The notes beneath the pieces are model-generated. The model had not been told where the DNA came from. It did no database searches and worked only from the letters and a program-made list of their open reading frames with translations. Shown here one piece after another: positions 25,239 to 33,147 of a stretch of 40,621 nucleotides of DNA (positions within the stretch are counted from its first letter, which is position 1; each line of letters opens with the position of its first letter). The stretch is from contig CAXTCJ010000037.1 of the NCBI GenBank assembly GCA_964242215.1, positions 1 to 40,621 of the forward strand, in the 5' to 3' direction. A program made the translations under genes and the position numbers. The DNA is from LMUY01 sp964242215 (lineage in GTDB: Bacteria; Pseudomonadota; Alphaproteobacteria; Acetobacterales; Acetobacteraceae).

Positions 25239-26978
25239 CTAGTATTTGTAGCCGGCCTTCTCCATGAAGCCCTTTGCGATCTCCATGTCGAAGGCGATCG
25301 GCTTCAGCAGGTTGTGGTCGTATTCGGGTGACGACCAGGCCATGGGCACCGTGCCCGGCGCGCCGTATCCACCGGCGATGCCCTTCACGATCTCGTCGCG
25401 CGGCATGGCGTGGCTGATCGCCTGACGGATGTAGGCAGCGGCTTCGGCTGCACGCGACGGGTCCTGCTTGCCCAGAGGCGTGTCGATACCCAGGCCAAAC
25501 ACGGGATGCTTCAGGTTGTAGCAAATATGCTGCCACTTGTAGCTATCGAAGGTCGTGACCTTTCCCCAGCTCGGGTCCACCGTGCTGATCACCGGGCCGA
25601 TGTCGTACATCGGATCGTGCGCGTCGATCTCGCCGTCTTTCAACGCGGCGAGGACGGCGTCGGTGCCGTTGATGTTGACCACGAAGAACGTCGTCACGTT
25701 GCCGGTGTGCGGCTTCCAAAAGGCGTCGTTGCGCGTGAACTTGTAAGCCTTGCGGCTGGGGTCGAAACCCTGCGGGACCCACGGGCCGGTACCCACGGCG
25801 CCCTTGGCGGTGAAGCTCTTGCCGTCACTGGTCTTCACCACGTAGCTGCCCAACCAGGTCGAAGCAGTGTGGCCGCGCATCGCTTCCGGCTTGATGTCCC
25901 CGTAGGCGTGTTCCGGCATGATGGCGTAGGCGCCCAGCACGCTGTTCAGGAATTCCATGGAATAGGCCGGCAAATCCACGGTGATCTCGTAGCGGCCGGT
26001 TACCTTGTAGGCGCCGGGGCCGCCGAAGATGCCTTCCATAACGGATTGGAACAGCGAGCCATAAGCCTTGTTCAGGATGGTGTCCCAGGTGAACTTCACG
26101 TCGGCCGCCGTGAACTCCTCGCCGGAATGCCACTTCACGCCCTGCCGCAGCGTGATCACCCAGTGCTTGCCGTCGTCCGACATGGTGTGACCGGTCGCGA
26201 GCGCTGGGATCAAGCTCTTGTCCTGCCAAGACTTGTATTCGTAGAGCCGATTGTACGCGGGGCCGAACACGTTACTTTCGTGATAGCCAATGGTGTACAT
26301 CGGCACCAAGGAGCTGGGTACTGGCCACGAGGCGAACGCAGCGGTGGCGTCAGAGCCGGCGCCGTCGATCGTCCAGCGTTCCGGCATGGGATAGAACACC
26401 GGGTTGTAGGTCGTGGCATCGAACCCTTGCAGCTTGGGGTTCACGGCGATGACGTCCTGCGGGTAGAACAGGATGGTCATCGGTTGGATGTCGTACCACC
26501 GCTTCTCGAACGCATGATACGCGGTGAGGCGATCGTCCGGCTTCAGGGTGGTGGCGACTTCCTTTAGCGACCGGTCGATCTCCTTGTCGTCGACGTAATA
26601 GTAGTTCTGTCCTCGGGGCGGCATGTTCATGGAGCCGAACAGCGCAAGCGGCGAGGGCTCGATCGAACTGTAGTAATACCTCTCGAGATAGGCATCCCAG
26701 CCGCCATCCACATGCGTCTTGCCGTCGCCCCTGGCCCGGCGTGGCGCGATGGTGGTGATCGGAACGATGGAGGAGATGACATCGATCCCCAGTTTCTGCA
26801 TCTGCTGCGCCGCCACCGTGCCCCACACGACGCGGGCCGGCTGGTTGTTCAGGATCATCAGATACAGCTTGAAGAACGGCGCCGCCGCCCGTGCCGGCCC
26901 GATGGCAGCGGCCACGGCGGCTGCCGCACTGGCCTGCAACATAGCCCGGCGGCCAGCTGTCATCGTAGGTTCATCCAT
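25239..26978 (-). CDS. Peptide-type ABC transporter substrate-binding protein with circularly permuted lobes
   Basis: Periplasmic receptor of 579 residues with a TAT-like signal (TAGRRAMLQASAAAAV, about 7-32). The order of parts is unusual. Residues 35-203 match the canonical C-terminal portion of SBP_bac_5 proteins (WGTVAAQQMQKLGIDVI, GGWDAYLERYY, YHAFEKRWYDIQPMTILFY, ending NPVFYPMPERW). After a linker (204-225), residues 226-579 match the canonical N-terminal portion (PALATGHTMSDDGKHWVITL, VKWHSGEEFTAADVKFTW, GTGPWVPQGF, YIRQAISHAMPRDEIVKG) and stop at IAKGFMEKAGYKY. That is exactly where normal proteins pass into the second lobe. The neighbour at 10121 shows the normal order. No frameshift is seen. 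ATG 26978 has GGAG at spacing 7, and DppF ends 12 bp upstream, so it should serve DppBCDF. Confidence 0.88.
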   Translation of the reverse strand: MDEPTMTAGRRAMLQASAAAAVAAAIGPARAAAPFFKLYLMILNNQPARVVWGTVAAQQMQKLGIDVISSIVPITTIAPRRARGDGKTHVDGGWDAYLERYYYSSIEPSPLALFGSMNMPPRGQNYYYVDDKEIDRSLKEVATTLKPDDRLTAYHAFEKRWYDIQPMTILFYPQDVIAVNPKLQGFDATTYNPVFYPMPERWTIDGAGSDATAAFASWPVPSSLVPMYTIGYHESNVFGPAYNRLYEYKSWQDKSLIPALATGHTMSDDGKHWVITLRQGVKWHSGEEFTAADVKFTWDTILNKAYGSLFQSVMEGIFGGPGAYKVTGRYEITVDLPAYSMEFLNSVLGAYAIMPEHAYGDIKPEAMRGHTASTWLGSYVVKTSDGKSFTAKGAVGTGPWVPQGFDPSRKAYKFTRNDAFWKPHTGNVTTFFVVNINGTDAVLAALKDGEIDAHDPMYDIGPVISTVDPSWGKVTTFDSYKWQHICYNLKHPVFGLGIDTPLGKQDPSRAAEAAAYIRQAISHAMPRDEIVKGIAGGYGAPGTVPMAWSSPEYDHNLLKPIAFDMEIAKGFMEKAGYKY

Positions 26979-26990
26979 GCGTCGACTCCA

Positions 26991-27974
26991 TCAGCGTGGG
27001 TTGTGGCAGGCGGCGAGACTATGCGAGCCCATGGGGGCCAGGGACGGATCGGTCGTGCGGCACACCGGCAGGGCGGCGGCGCAGCGTGGGTGGAAGGCGC
27101 AGCCTACGGGGCGGTCGAGCGGGCTCGGCACCTCGCCCAAGAGGTGCGTGCGGGTATCGGCAGCACCGGGCCGAGGCACCGGGATCGCGGAGATCAGCGC
27201 GGCGGTGTAGTGGTGCCGGGGATAAGCAAACACCTCGTCCACCGTGCCCATCTCCACGATCCGCCCCAGATACATCACCGCGACATGAGTGGAAATGAAC
27301 CGCACCGAGCTGAGGTCGTGCGAGATGTAGAGGTAGGCCACGCCTAATCGGTCCTGCAGTTCCGCCAGCAGGTTCAGGATCTGCGCGCGCACGGAAATGT
27401 CGAGCGACGAGACCGGCTCATCCAGCAGGATGAACTCCGGCCGCACCGCGATCGCGCGTGCGATACCGAGGCGCTGGCGTTGGCCGCCGCTGAATTCGTG
27501 CGGATAGCGTACGCCGTGCCGGGGATCGAGGCCGACGGTGGACACCAGCTCCGCAACGCGCCCGTTCCACTCGGCGGCGTGCTCCGGGGCGTGCACCCGC
27601 AACGGCTCCCGCATCGCCTCGTTGACGGTCCAGCGGGGATTGAGCGACAGGTAGGGATCTTGGAATACGTACTGGATTCGCCGGCGTACCGCGAGCATGG
27701 CGCCCCGGTCGGCGCCTGCCAGGACGGGCCGAACGTCCTGCCCATCCAGCCACACCTCGCCGCCATCGGCGCGCACCAGGTCCAGCACGGCGCGGGCGGT
27801 GGTGGTCTTGCCGCAGCCGCTTTCACCCACCAGGCCGAGCGTTTCCCCGGCCCGCACGGTGAACGACACGTCGTCCACCGCCCGCACCGCCCGCGTGACC
27901 CGGCGGCGGAACAGACGGCGCTTCACCACGGGGTAGTGCTTGCGCAGCCCCCGGACGTCCAGAGTCGCGCTCAT
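26991..27974 (-). CDS. Peptide-type ABC transporter ATP-binding protein (DppF/OppF type)
   Basis: 327-residue ATPase of a cluster C importer: Walker A GESGCGKTTTARAVL, Q-loop QYVFQDPYLSLNPRWTV, signature FSGGQRQRLGIARAIA, Walker B FILLDEPVSSLD, H-loop YISHDLSSV, and the C-terminal oligopeptide-transporter extension with the Cys-rich VGCAFHPRCAAALPVC expected to hold an Fe-S cluster. ATG 27974 overlaps the DppD stop (ATGA); the in-frame extension to 28070 is rejected because it would run far into DppD. Confidence 0.94.
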   Translation of the reverse strand: MSATLDVRGLRKHYPVVKRRLFRRRVTRAVRAVDDVSFTVRAGETLGLVGESGCGKTTTARAVLDLVRADGGEVWLDGQDVRPVLAGADRGAMLAVRRRIQYVFQDPYLSLNPRWTVNEAMREPLRVHAPEHAAEWNGRVAELVSTVGLDPRHGVRYPHEFSGGQRQRLGIARAIAVRPEFILLDEPVSSLDISVRAQILNLLAELQDRLGVAYLYISHDLSSVRFISTHVAVMYLGRIVEMGTVDEVFAYPRHHYTAALISAIPVPRPGAADTRTHLLGEVPSPLDRPVGCAFHPRCAAALPVCRTTDPSLAPMGSHSLAACHNPR

Positions 27975-28999
27975 GCCGCCAGCTCCGTTTCCGCGGGCGA
28001 GCCGCGGCGGATGCAGCTCACGGTGTGGCCGGCGCCCACCGCAACCTCCCGCGGCATGATGCGGGCACAATCGGCGATTGCCTCGGGGCAGCGGGCGTGG
28101 AAGCGACAGCCGGCGGGCGGGTTGAGCAGGTCCGGCGGCCGGCCGGCGATGGACGGCAGCACCCGGCGGTTGCCGCTATACGAATGGTCGATGCGCGGCA
28201 CGCTCTCGAGCAGGGCGCGCGTGTAGGGGTGCTGCGGCGAGCCGAAGATGGTGGCGGCGTCCGCGGTTTCGCACACGCGTCCCGCGTACATCACGGTGAT
28301 GCGGTCGGCCATGCGGGCCACAACGCCCATGTCGTGGGTGACCAGGATCATAGACATCGACAGGCGGCTACGCAGCTCGGCCAACAAGTCCAGGATCTGC
28401 GCCTGGATGGTGACGTCCAGCGCCGTGGTGGGCTCGTCCGCCAGCAGCAACGCCGGGTCGCAGAGCAGGGCGCGGGCGATGCCGACACGCTGCTTCATGC
28501 CGCCGGACAGCTCGTGCGGGTATTGCTTTAGCCGGGCCAGCGGGTCGCCGATACCGACCAGCCGCAACAGCTCGGCGGCGCGGTCCAGCGCGGGTTTGCG
28601 GCCCATACTGGTGTGCCAGCGCAGGATCTCGGTCAACTGCCGGCCGATGGACAGAACGGGGTTCAGCGACGTCGCCGGGTTCTGGAAGATCATCGCCATG
28701 CGCCGGCCTCGGATAGCGGCCAGGCGCGCGGGCGAGGCCGTGACCAAGTCCTCACCGTCGAACATCACCCGGCCGCCGGTGATGCGCGCGGGCGGTGGAG
28801 CGAGGCGCAGCAGGCTAAGACTGGTGACGGTCTTGCCGCTGCCGCTTTCGCCCACGATGCCCAGGGTCTCGCCACGGGAAACGTGGAAATCGACCCCGTC
28901 GACGGCCCGCACCACGCCGTCTCGCGTCGGGAACTGCACACGCAGCCCTTCGACCGAGAGCAGGCGGCTATCCTGCGCGGACACGGGGATTGAACGCAT
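27971..28999 (-). CDS. Peptide-type ABC transporter ATP-binding protein (DppD/OppD type)
   Basis: 342 residues: Walker A GESGSGKTVTSLSLL, Q-loop MIFQNPATSLNPV, signature LSGGMKQRVGIARALL, Walker B LLLADEPTTALD, H-loop LVTHDMGVV, and the Cys-containing C-terminal motif AGCRFHARCPEAIADC. ATG 28999 (MRSIPVSAQD) overlaps the DppC end by 32 bp; a GTG at 28984 would cut the overlap to 17 bp. The reading frame continues to 29212 inside DppC, but that part is Arg/Ser-rich shadow sequence. Confidence 0.93.
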   Translation of the reverse strand: MRSIPVSAQDSRLLSVEGLRVQFPTRDGVVRAVDGVDFHVSRGETLGIVGESGSGKTVTSLSLLRLAPPPARITGGRVMFDGEDLVTASPARLAAIRGRRMAMIFQNPATSLNPVLSIGRQLTEILRWHTSMGRKPALDRAAELLRLVGIGDPLARLKQYPHELSGGMKQRVGIARALLCDPALLLADEPTTALDVTIQAQILDLLAELRSRLSMSMILVTHDMGVVARMADRITVMYAGRVCETADAATIFGSPQHPYTRALLESVPRIDHSYSGNRRVLPSIAGRPPDLLNPPAGCRFHARCPEAIADCARIMPREVAVGAGHTVSCIRRGSPAETELAA

Positions 29000-29927
29000 C
29001 GGTGAGGCCGTCCGCCAGCAGGTTGAAGCCCAGCACGGTGACGAAGATCGCGGCGCCGGGGGCGAGGCAGGTCCAGGGCGCCACCTGCAGCACCTGGTAG
29101 TTGAAGAACAGCGCCTGGCCCCACGAGATGGATTTCGGATCGCCGAAGCCGAGGAACGACACCATCGCTTCCGCCAGGATGGCGCCGCCGATGCCCAGCG
29201 CCACCAGGACAATGAGCGGCGGCAGGGCGTTGGGCAGGATGTGACGCACCAGGATATCGCGGCGCGACGTGCCGATGCACAGCGCCGCCTCCACGAATTC
29301 GGCGCGGCGCAGGCGGAGGAACTCCGCGCGTGTCATCCGCGCGATGGACGGCCATTCGAAGACGCCGAGCAGCACGATGATGGTGATCAGGTTTAGGTTG
29401 GGGATGCGCTCCAGCTTCGTGCCGACGACGACGATGCCGAACAGCCGCACCACGGCCAGAATGACCACGAACACCGGCACCACCATGAAGAACTCGGCGG
29501 CGCGCATCATCGTCTCGTCCACGAAGCCACCGACATAGCCGGCGATGCCGCCCACCGTGACACCGATGACGCTGGCGATGAGCATGGCGCCGAGGCCCAC
29601 CGCCAGCGCCGTGGGGGCGCCATAGATCGTGCGGCTGAGCACGTCGTAGCCCACGCGGTCGGTGCCCAGCCAATGCACCGCGCTCGGCGCCTGGCGGGAG
29701 GCGCCGTGCAGCATGGCGGACTGGTCGTTCGGGTCGGACGGCGCCAGGAACGGGCCGATCACGGCCGTGAGCACCACCAGGGCGACGAGGCACAGGCCGA
29801 TCACCCCGGCCCGGTTGCGGCGGAAGCGGTACCAGGATTGCCGCCACACGCCGGAGGGCGGGCGCCGGGTCGGCAGCATCTCGGCGACGGGGGCGGGAAC
29901 CAGCTCGGCATCGACGGGCGCGTCCAT
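28968..29927 (-). CDS. Peptide-type ABC transporter permease (DppC type)
   Basis: About 319 residues with an N-terminal cytoplasmic tail (WRQSWYRFRRNRAGVIG, the OppC N-domain), six predicted membrane segments and the EAA loop EFVEAALCIGTSRRDILVRH. Typical GTDRVGYDVLSRTIYG follows the first helix. ATG 29927 lies 1 bp after the DppB stop, so I prefer it to an in-frame ATG at 29963 that would overlap DppB by 35 bp. Inner-membrane half of the importer, paired with DppB. Confidence 0.93.
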   Translation of the reverse strand: MDAPVDAELVPAPVAEMLPTRRPPSGVWRQSWYRFRRNRAGVIGLCLVALVVLTAVIGPFLAPSDPNDQSAMLHGASRQAPSAVHWLGTDRVGYDVLSRTIYGAPTALAVGLGAMLIASVIGVTVGGIAGYVGGFVDETMMRAAEFFMVVPVFVVILAVVRLFGIVVVGTKLERIPNLNLITIIVLLGVFEWPSIARMTRAEFLRLRRAEFVEAALCIGTSRRDILVRHILPNALPPLIVLVALGIGGAILAEAMVSFLGFGDPKSISWGQALFFNYQVLQVAPWTCLAPGAAIFVTVLGFNLLADGLTDAFNPRVRAG

Positions 29928-29928
29928 C

Positions 29929-30897
29929 TCAGGCGAGCCGGATGCGGGGGTCGAGGGCGACATAGGCGATGTCGGTCAGCAGCGTGGCCGACACCAGCAT
30001 GATGGTGATGATCATCGTCTCACCCATGATGACGGGGTAGTCGAGCTGCTGGATGGCCTGGATATACAGGGCGCCGAGGCCGGGCCAGGTGAACACGGTT
30101 TCCGTCACTGGCGCCGTGCCCAGCATCAGCCCGAACAGCGTGCCGAGATAGGTCAGCACCGGGATGAACGCGTTGCGCAGGGCGTGCCCGAGCACCACGC
30201 GCCGGCGCGGCAGGCCGGAGGCCCAGGCGGCGGTGATGAAGTCCTGCCGCAGCACGTCGACCAGCGAGGACCGCATCAGCAGCGTCAGCGTGGCGGTGTT
30301 GAACACGGTCAGCATCGCGACGGGAAGCACCATGTGCCAGAGCCCGTCCGCCACCAGGCTGTGCCACAACAGGTTGCGGGTGGAATAGGCGCCGTAGGAG
30401 GGAAACACGCCGAGCCAGGTGGAGAACACCAGGATCAGCAGGATCCCGAGCAGGAAGCCCGGCAGCGAATGGCCCAGCATCGCGCCGGACACGACGGAGA
30501 AATCCGCCCAACCGTGTTGCCGCATCGCCGCGATCACTCCGGCGACGGTGGCCAGCCCCGTGGAGAGCAGGATGGCCGGCACCTGGATCTTCAGCGTTTC
30601 ACCACCCCAGACCCGCAGCAACTCGCCGACCGGCTGATTGTAGATGACGCTGGTGCCGAAATCCCCGTGCAGGATGGCCCATAGCCAGGCGAAGTAGCGA
30701 TCAATGAACGGGCCGTTCAGGCCATAGTATTTGGTGATGGCGGCGATCGTCTCGTCGGTCACGCCGGGCATCTCCGCCAGCATGATCTCGACCGGGTTGC
30801 CGATCGCATTGATCAGGGCAAATAGGACGAAGCTAACCGCCAGCACCAACACGACGGAGAAGATCGTGCGGCGAGCGATGAAGCGGAGCGCACCCAC
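29929..30897 (-). CDS. Peptide-type ABC transporter permease (DppB type)
   Basis: 322 residues beginning with the family's basic-hydrophobic start (FIARRTIFSVVLVLAVSFVL), followed by FGTSVIYNQPVGELL, five further membrane segments and the EAA loop ITAAWASGLPRRRVVLGH. TETVFTWPGLGALYIQAI is the usual motif near the end. The start is GTG at 30897, directly abutting the TGA of the opine-dehydrogenase-like gene, which implies coupled translation. Confidence 0.93.
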   Translation of the reverse strand: MGALRFIARRTIFSVVLVLAVSFVLFALINAIGNPVEIMLAEMPGVTDETIAAITKYYGLNGPFIDRYFAWLWAILHGDFGTSVIYNQPVGELLRVWGGETLKIQVPAILLSTGLATVAGVIAAMRQHGWADFSVVSGAMLGHSLPGFLLGILLILVFSTWLGVFPSYGAYSTRNLLWHSLVADGLWHMVLPVAMLTVFNTATLTLLMRSSLVDVLRQDFITAAWASGLPRRRVVLGHALRNAFIPVLTYLGTLFGLMLGTAPVTETVFTWPGLGALYIQAIQQLDYPVIMGETMIITIMLVSATLLTDIAYVALDPRIRLA

Positions 30898-32040
30898 TCA
30901 ATCGACCTTCGTGGATAGAGTCATCGTGTCGTCGATCCTTTGGCCTGCCAGGATCTGCAGCTCGGCGACGGACAAGTCCGTGAGCCCGAGCGCCGGTACG
31001 ACGTCGTTGTCCTTTGCAAGATCACGGCCATACAGCGCCGACAGGGTCAGCAGACCGGCTTCGTGCAGCATGGCCGGCCGCCCGCACATCCCGCCCAGCA
31101 GCACGGTCGGGTAGAGGCCGAACGGCGCGTCCTCCAGCACATAGCGCGTGTCGAGGCTGGTGGGGGCGGCGGGATCGTGACCCGCAGCGGCCAGGACACG
31201 GGCCATCTCGCCCAAAGGCGCTTCCGGAGCGTGGAACGACAGGTGAAAATGCTGCCGCAACGTGCGCACCGCCACGCCGAATGCCTCCGCGATAGCCAGT
31301 CGCTCGGCATCCAGGGCCTCCATCAGCCGCCCGACCGAGTCCGTGATGTTGGTGTTCTGGAACCAGGTTTCGCCGCGCTCCATCCGGGTGAAATTGCACA
31401 GCGCGATGGCAAGGTGATTCTGCGGGTTGACGTTGCTGAGCGCGACTGCCAGCAGCCCGGCGCGAGCCCGGAACCGGTCGCCGAACAGGACCCGGCACAG
31501 CGCCAGCATCGGGTCGGCATCCGCCGCCGGCAGCGTGGCGATGTCCACTTCGCTTCGGACGCTCGACACCCGGACGCAGCCCCGGGCTGTCCGGCGGCCA
31601 CTGACGACCGTCGTGCCCCACGCGACGATGGGGACGTCGACCCGGCGCTCCGCCAGAAGTTTCGCCAGGTGGAAGGCCGCGAACGAGAGGTGGCCGCTGA
31701 TCAGTACGGGCTGTCCGGGGCGCAGGGCCGGTGCCAGTTGGTTCAATACGGCTCGGTAGGCCGTGGCGGGCACTGCGACCAGCACGGCATCCGCACCTGC
31801 CACGGTCGCGGCGCAACTCTGCGCCAAAGCCAGCGGGGCCGAGAGACACAGCGCTCCCTCGGCCTGAAGTTCGGTTGGCGCCGTGTCGCCGGATCTCGGC
31901 GACCAGAGTGTCGGCCGGTGTCCACGCGAAATCAGCAGGGCCGCGCTGCCCAACCCCACAGCTCCCGTGCCGAGAATGGCAACGCACATGCTGCGCTCGC
32001 CCGTCGTACCAGGGTCGGAGCGGGTTACCATCGACGTCAC
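30898..32040 (-). CDS. NAD(P)-dependent octopine/nopaline dehydrogenase family protein
   Basis: 380 residues: N-terminal Rossmann domain (CVAILGTGAVGLGSAALLISRGH, about 19-41; DAVLVAVPATAY) and a C-terminal helical opine-dehydrogenase domain with NVNPQNHLAIALCNF and EALDAERLAIAEAFGV. The family makes or oxidatively splits N-(carboxyalkyl) amino acids; ketopantoate-reductase-like proteins share the fold. First gene of the transport operon. I chose GTG 32040 because AGGAGA lies 6 bp upstream; ATG 31989, just before the Rossmann strand, is the conservative alternative. With a peptide-type importer and C-N-cleaving enzymes downstream, a catabolic role is more likely than biosynthesis, but opine-metallophore production cannot be excluded. 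Confidence 0.85.
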   Translation of the reverse strand: MTSMVTRSDPGTTGERSMCVAILGTGAVGLGSAALLISRGHRPTLWSPRSGDTAPTELQAEGALCLSAPLALAQSCAATVAGADAVLVAVPATAYRAVLNQLAPALRPGQPVLISGHLSFAAFHLAKLLAERRVDVPIVAWGTTVVSGRRTARGCVRVSSVRSEVDIATLPAADADPMLALCRVLFGDRFRARAGLLAVALSNVNPQNHLAIALCNFTRMERGETWFQNTNITDSVGRLMEALDAERLAIAEAFGVAVRTLRQHFHLSFHAPEAPLGEMARVLAAAGHDPAAPTSLDTRYVLEDAPFGLYPTVLLGGMCGRPAMLHEAGLLTLSALYGRDLAKDNDVVPALGLTDLSVAELQILAGQRIDDTMTLSTKVD

Positions 32041-32187
32041 CCAAGGTCTCCTGCGCTACGGACGGTGGCGAGTGCCGCCCCGGCGGCATCGATGATGAGG
32101 ACATCTGTCATGGCAGTGACACGGTATTTGCATGGGTCATGAGGGTCAAAGACGAGATTCGGCATTGGCTATTCCGGAGGGTTATGG
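32041..32187. promoter_or_regulatory. Divergent promoter region of the opine-like operon and its LysR regulator
   Basis: A 147-bp gap between the divergent starts, the usual place for LysR binding. The LysR gene has GGAGG at 32176-32180, 7 bp before its ATG. I see no operator strong enough to mark. Confidence 0.4.
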
Positions 32188-33147
32188 ATGCGGCGGCGGG
32201 TCAACCTGAGACAAATCGAAGTTTTCAAAGCCGTCATCGAGCACGGCACCGTCAGCTCGGCGGCCGCCGCGCTGAACGTGTCGCAGCCGGCCATGAGCAA
32301 ATCGATTGCGCAACTGGAGGCCGATTGCGAGATACGGTTGTTCGACCGCGTAAAGGGGCGGCTTGCACCCACCGAGCAGGGGATGCAGCTCTATGCCGAG
32401 ATCGACCGGATTTTTAGCGGGGTGCAACAGGTCGAGAACGCCATCGACGCGTTGCACCGGCAGGCGCAAGGACGCCTGCTGATCGGCGTCATGCCGGGGC
32501 TTTCAGGCGGGTTCGTGCAGCGTGTCGTTACGGCGTTCCTGCAGGCCCGCCCCGGCACATACTGCTACGTCGAGGCGCGGAATTCGGAATGGATCATGGA
32601 ATCGCTCGTCGGGCGCCGGCTCGACGTTGGATTGCTTAGCGCCCGCATGCAAAGCCCCTTTGTCGAGTCCGAGATGCTGGGGGAACACGCCCTCGTCTGC
32701 ATCCTTCCGATCGGGCACCCGCTCGCCGCCCGTCGCGTCATCGTTCCGGCCGACTTCGACGAGATCCCCTTCGTATCGTTCGGCCCGGAAACCGATATCG
32801 GGCACCAGATCATGGGGATGTTGGCGGCCCATGGCGTCAATCCAGCTGTGGCACTCGTCGCGAACATCGCTCCCACCGTATGCGCGTTCGTCGCGTCCGG
32901 CACGGGCGTATCCCTGGTTCACCCCTTGATGGTGAGTGGCTTCGACCGGATCGTCGTGCGCCCATTCGAACCGCAAACAACGCTCGGCTTCCTGCTGTCC
33001 CACGACCGCTCGAGCCGCAACGCGCGCCTGGTCGACGACTTCATCAAGCTGACGCGAGTGACGGCAGCCGCGATGCTTGATGAAGCGCTGGCGGATCATG
33101 CCCCGCGCGACCCGGCAACGCAGTGGGAGCAGAAGACCGAGGTCTAG
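32188..33147 (+). CDS. LysR-family regulator resembling opine-catabolism regulators (OccR/NocR type)
   Basis: 319 residues. The HTH (VNLRQIEVFKAVIEHGTVSSAAAAL ... SQPAMSKSIAQLEAD is split here by an ellipsis) follows the N-L-R-Q-[IV]-E-x-F-[KR]-A-V start typical of OccR/NocR and some amino-acid regulators. The effector domain (about 95-295) is complete; the last 25 residues are a polar tail. It is divergent from the opine-dehydrogenase-like operon and probably controls it in response to the transported compound. Its stop shares the CTAG tetranucleotide with the convergent kinase stop (4-bp overlap). Confidence 0.9.
   Translation: MRRRVNLRQIEVFKAVIEHGTVSSAAAALNVSQPAMSKSIAQLEADCEIRLFDRVKGRLAPTEQGMQLYAEIDRIFSGVQQVENAIDALHRQAQGRLLIGVMPGLSGGFVQRVVTAFLQARPGTYCYVEARNSEWIMESLVGRRLDVGLLSARMQSPFVESEMLGEHALVCILPIGHPLAARRVIVPADFDEIPFVSFGPETDIGHQIMGMLAAHGVNPAVALVANIAPTVCAFVASGTGVSLVHPLMVSGFDRIVVRPFEPQTTLGFLLSHDRSSRNARLVDDFIKLTRVTAAAMLDEALADHAPRDPATQWEQKTEV

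Noticed and set aside
25239..26978. Explanation of the odd binding protein as two fused or frameshifted partial genes
   Set aside because: One continuous frame, one signal peptide, each lobe portion present once and complementary; simple circular permutation fits better.
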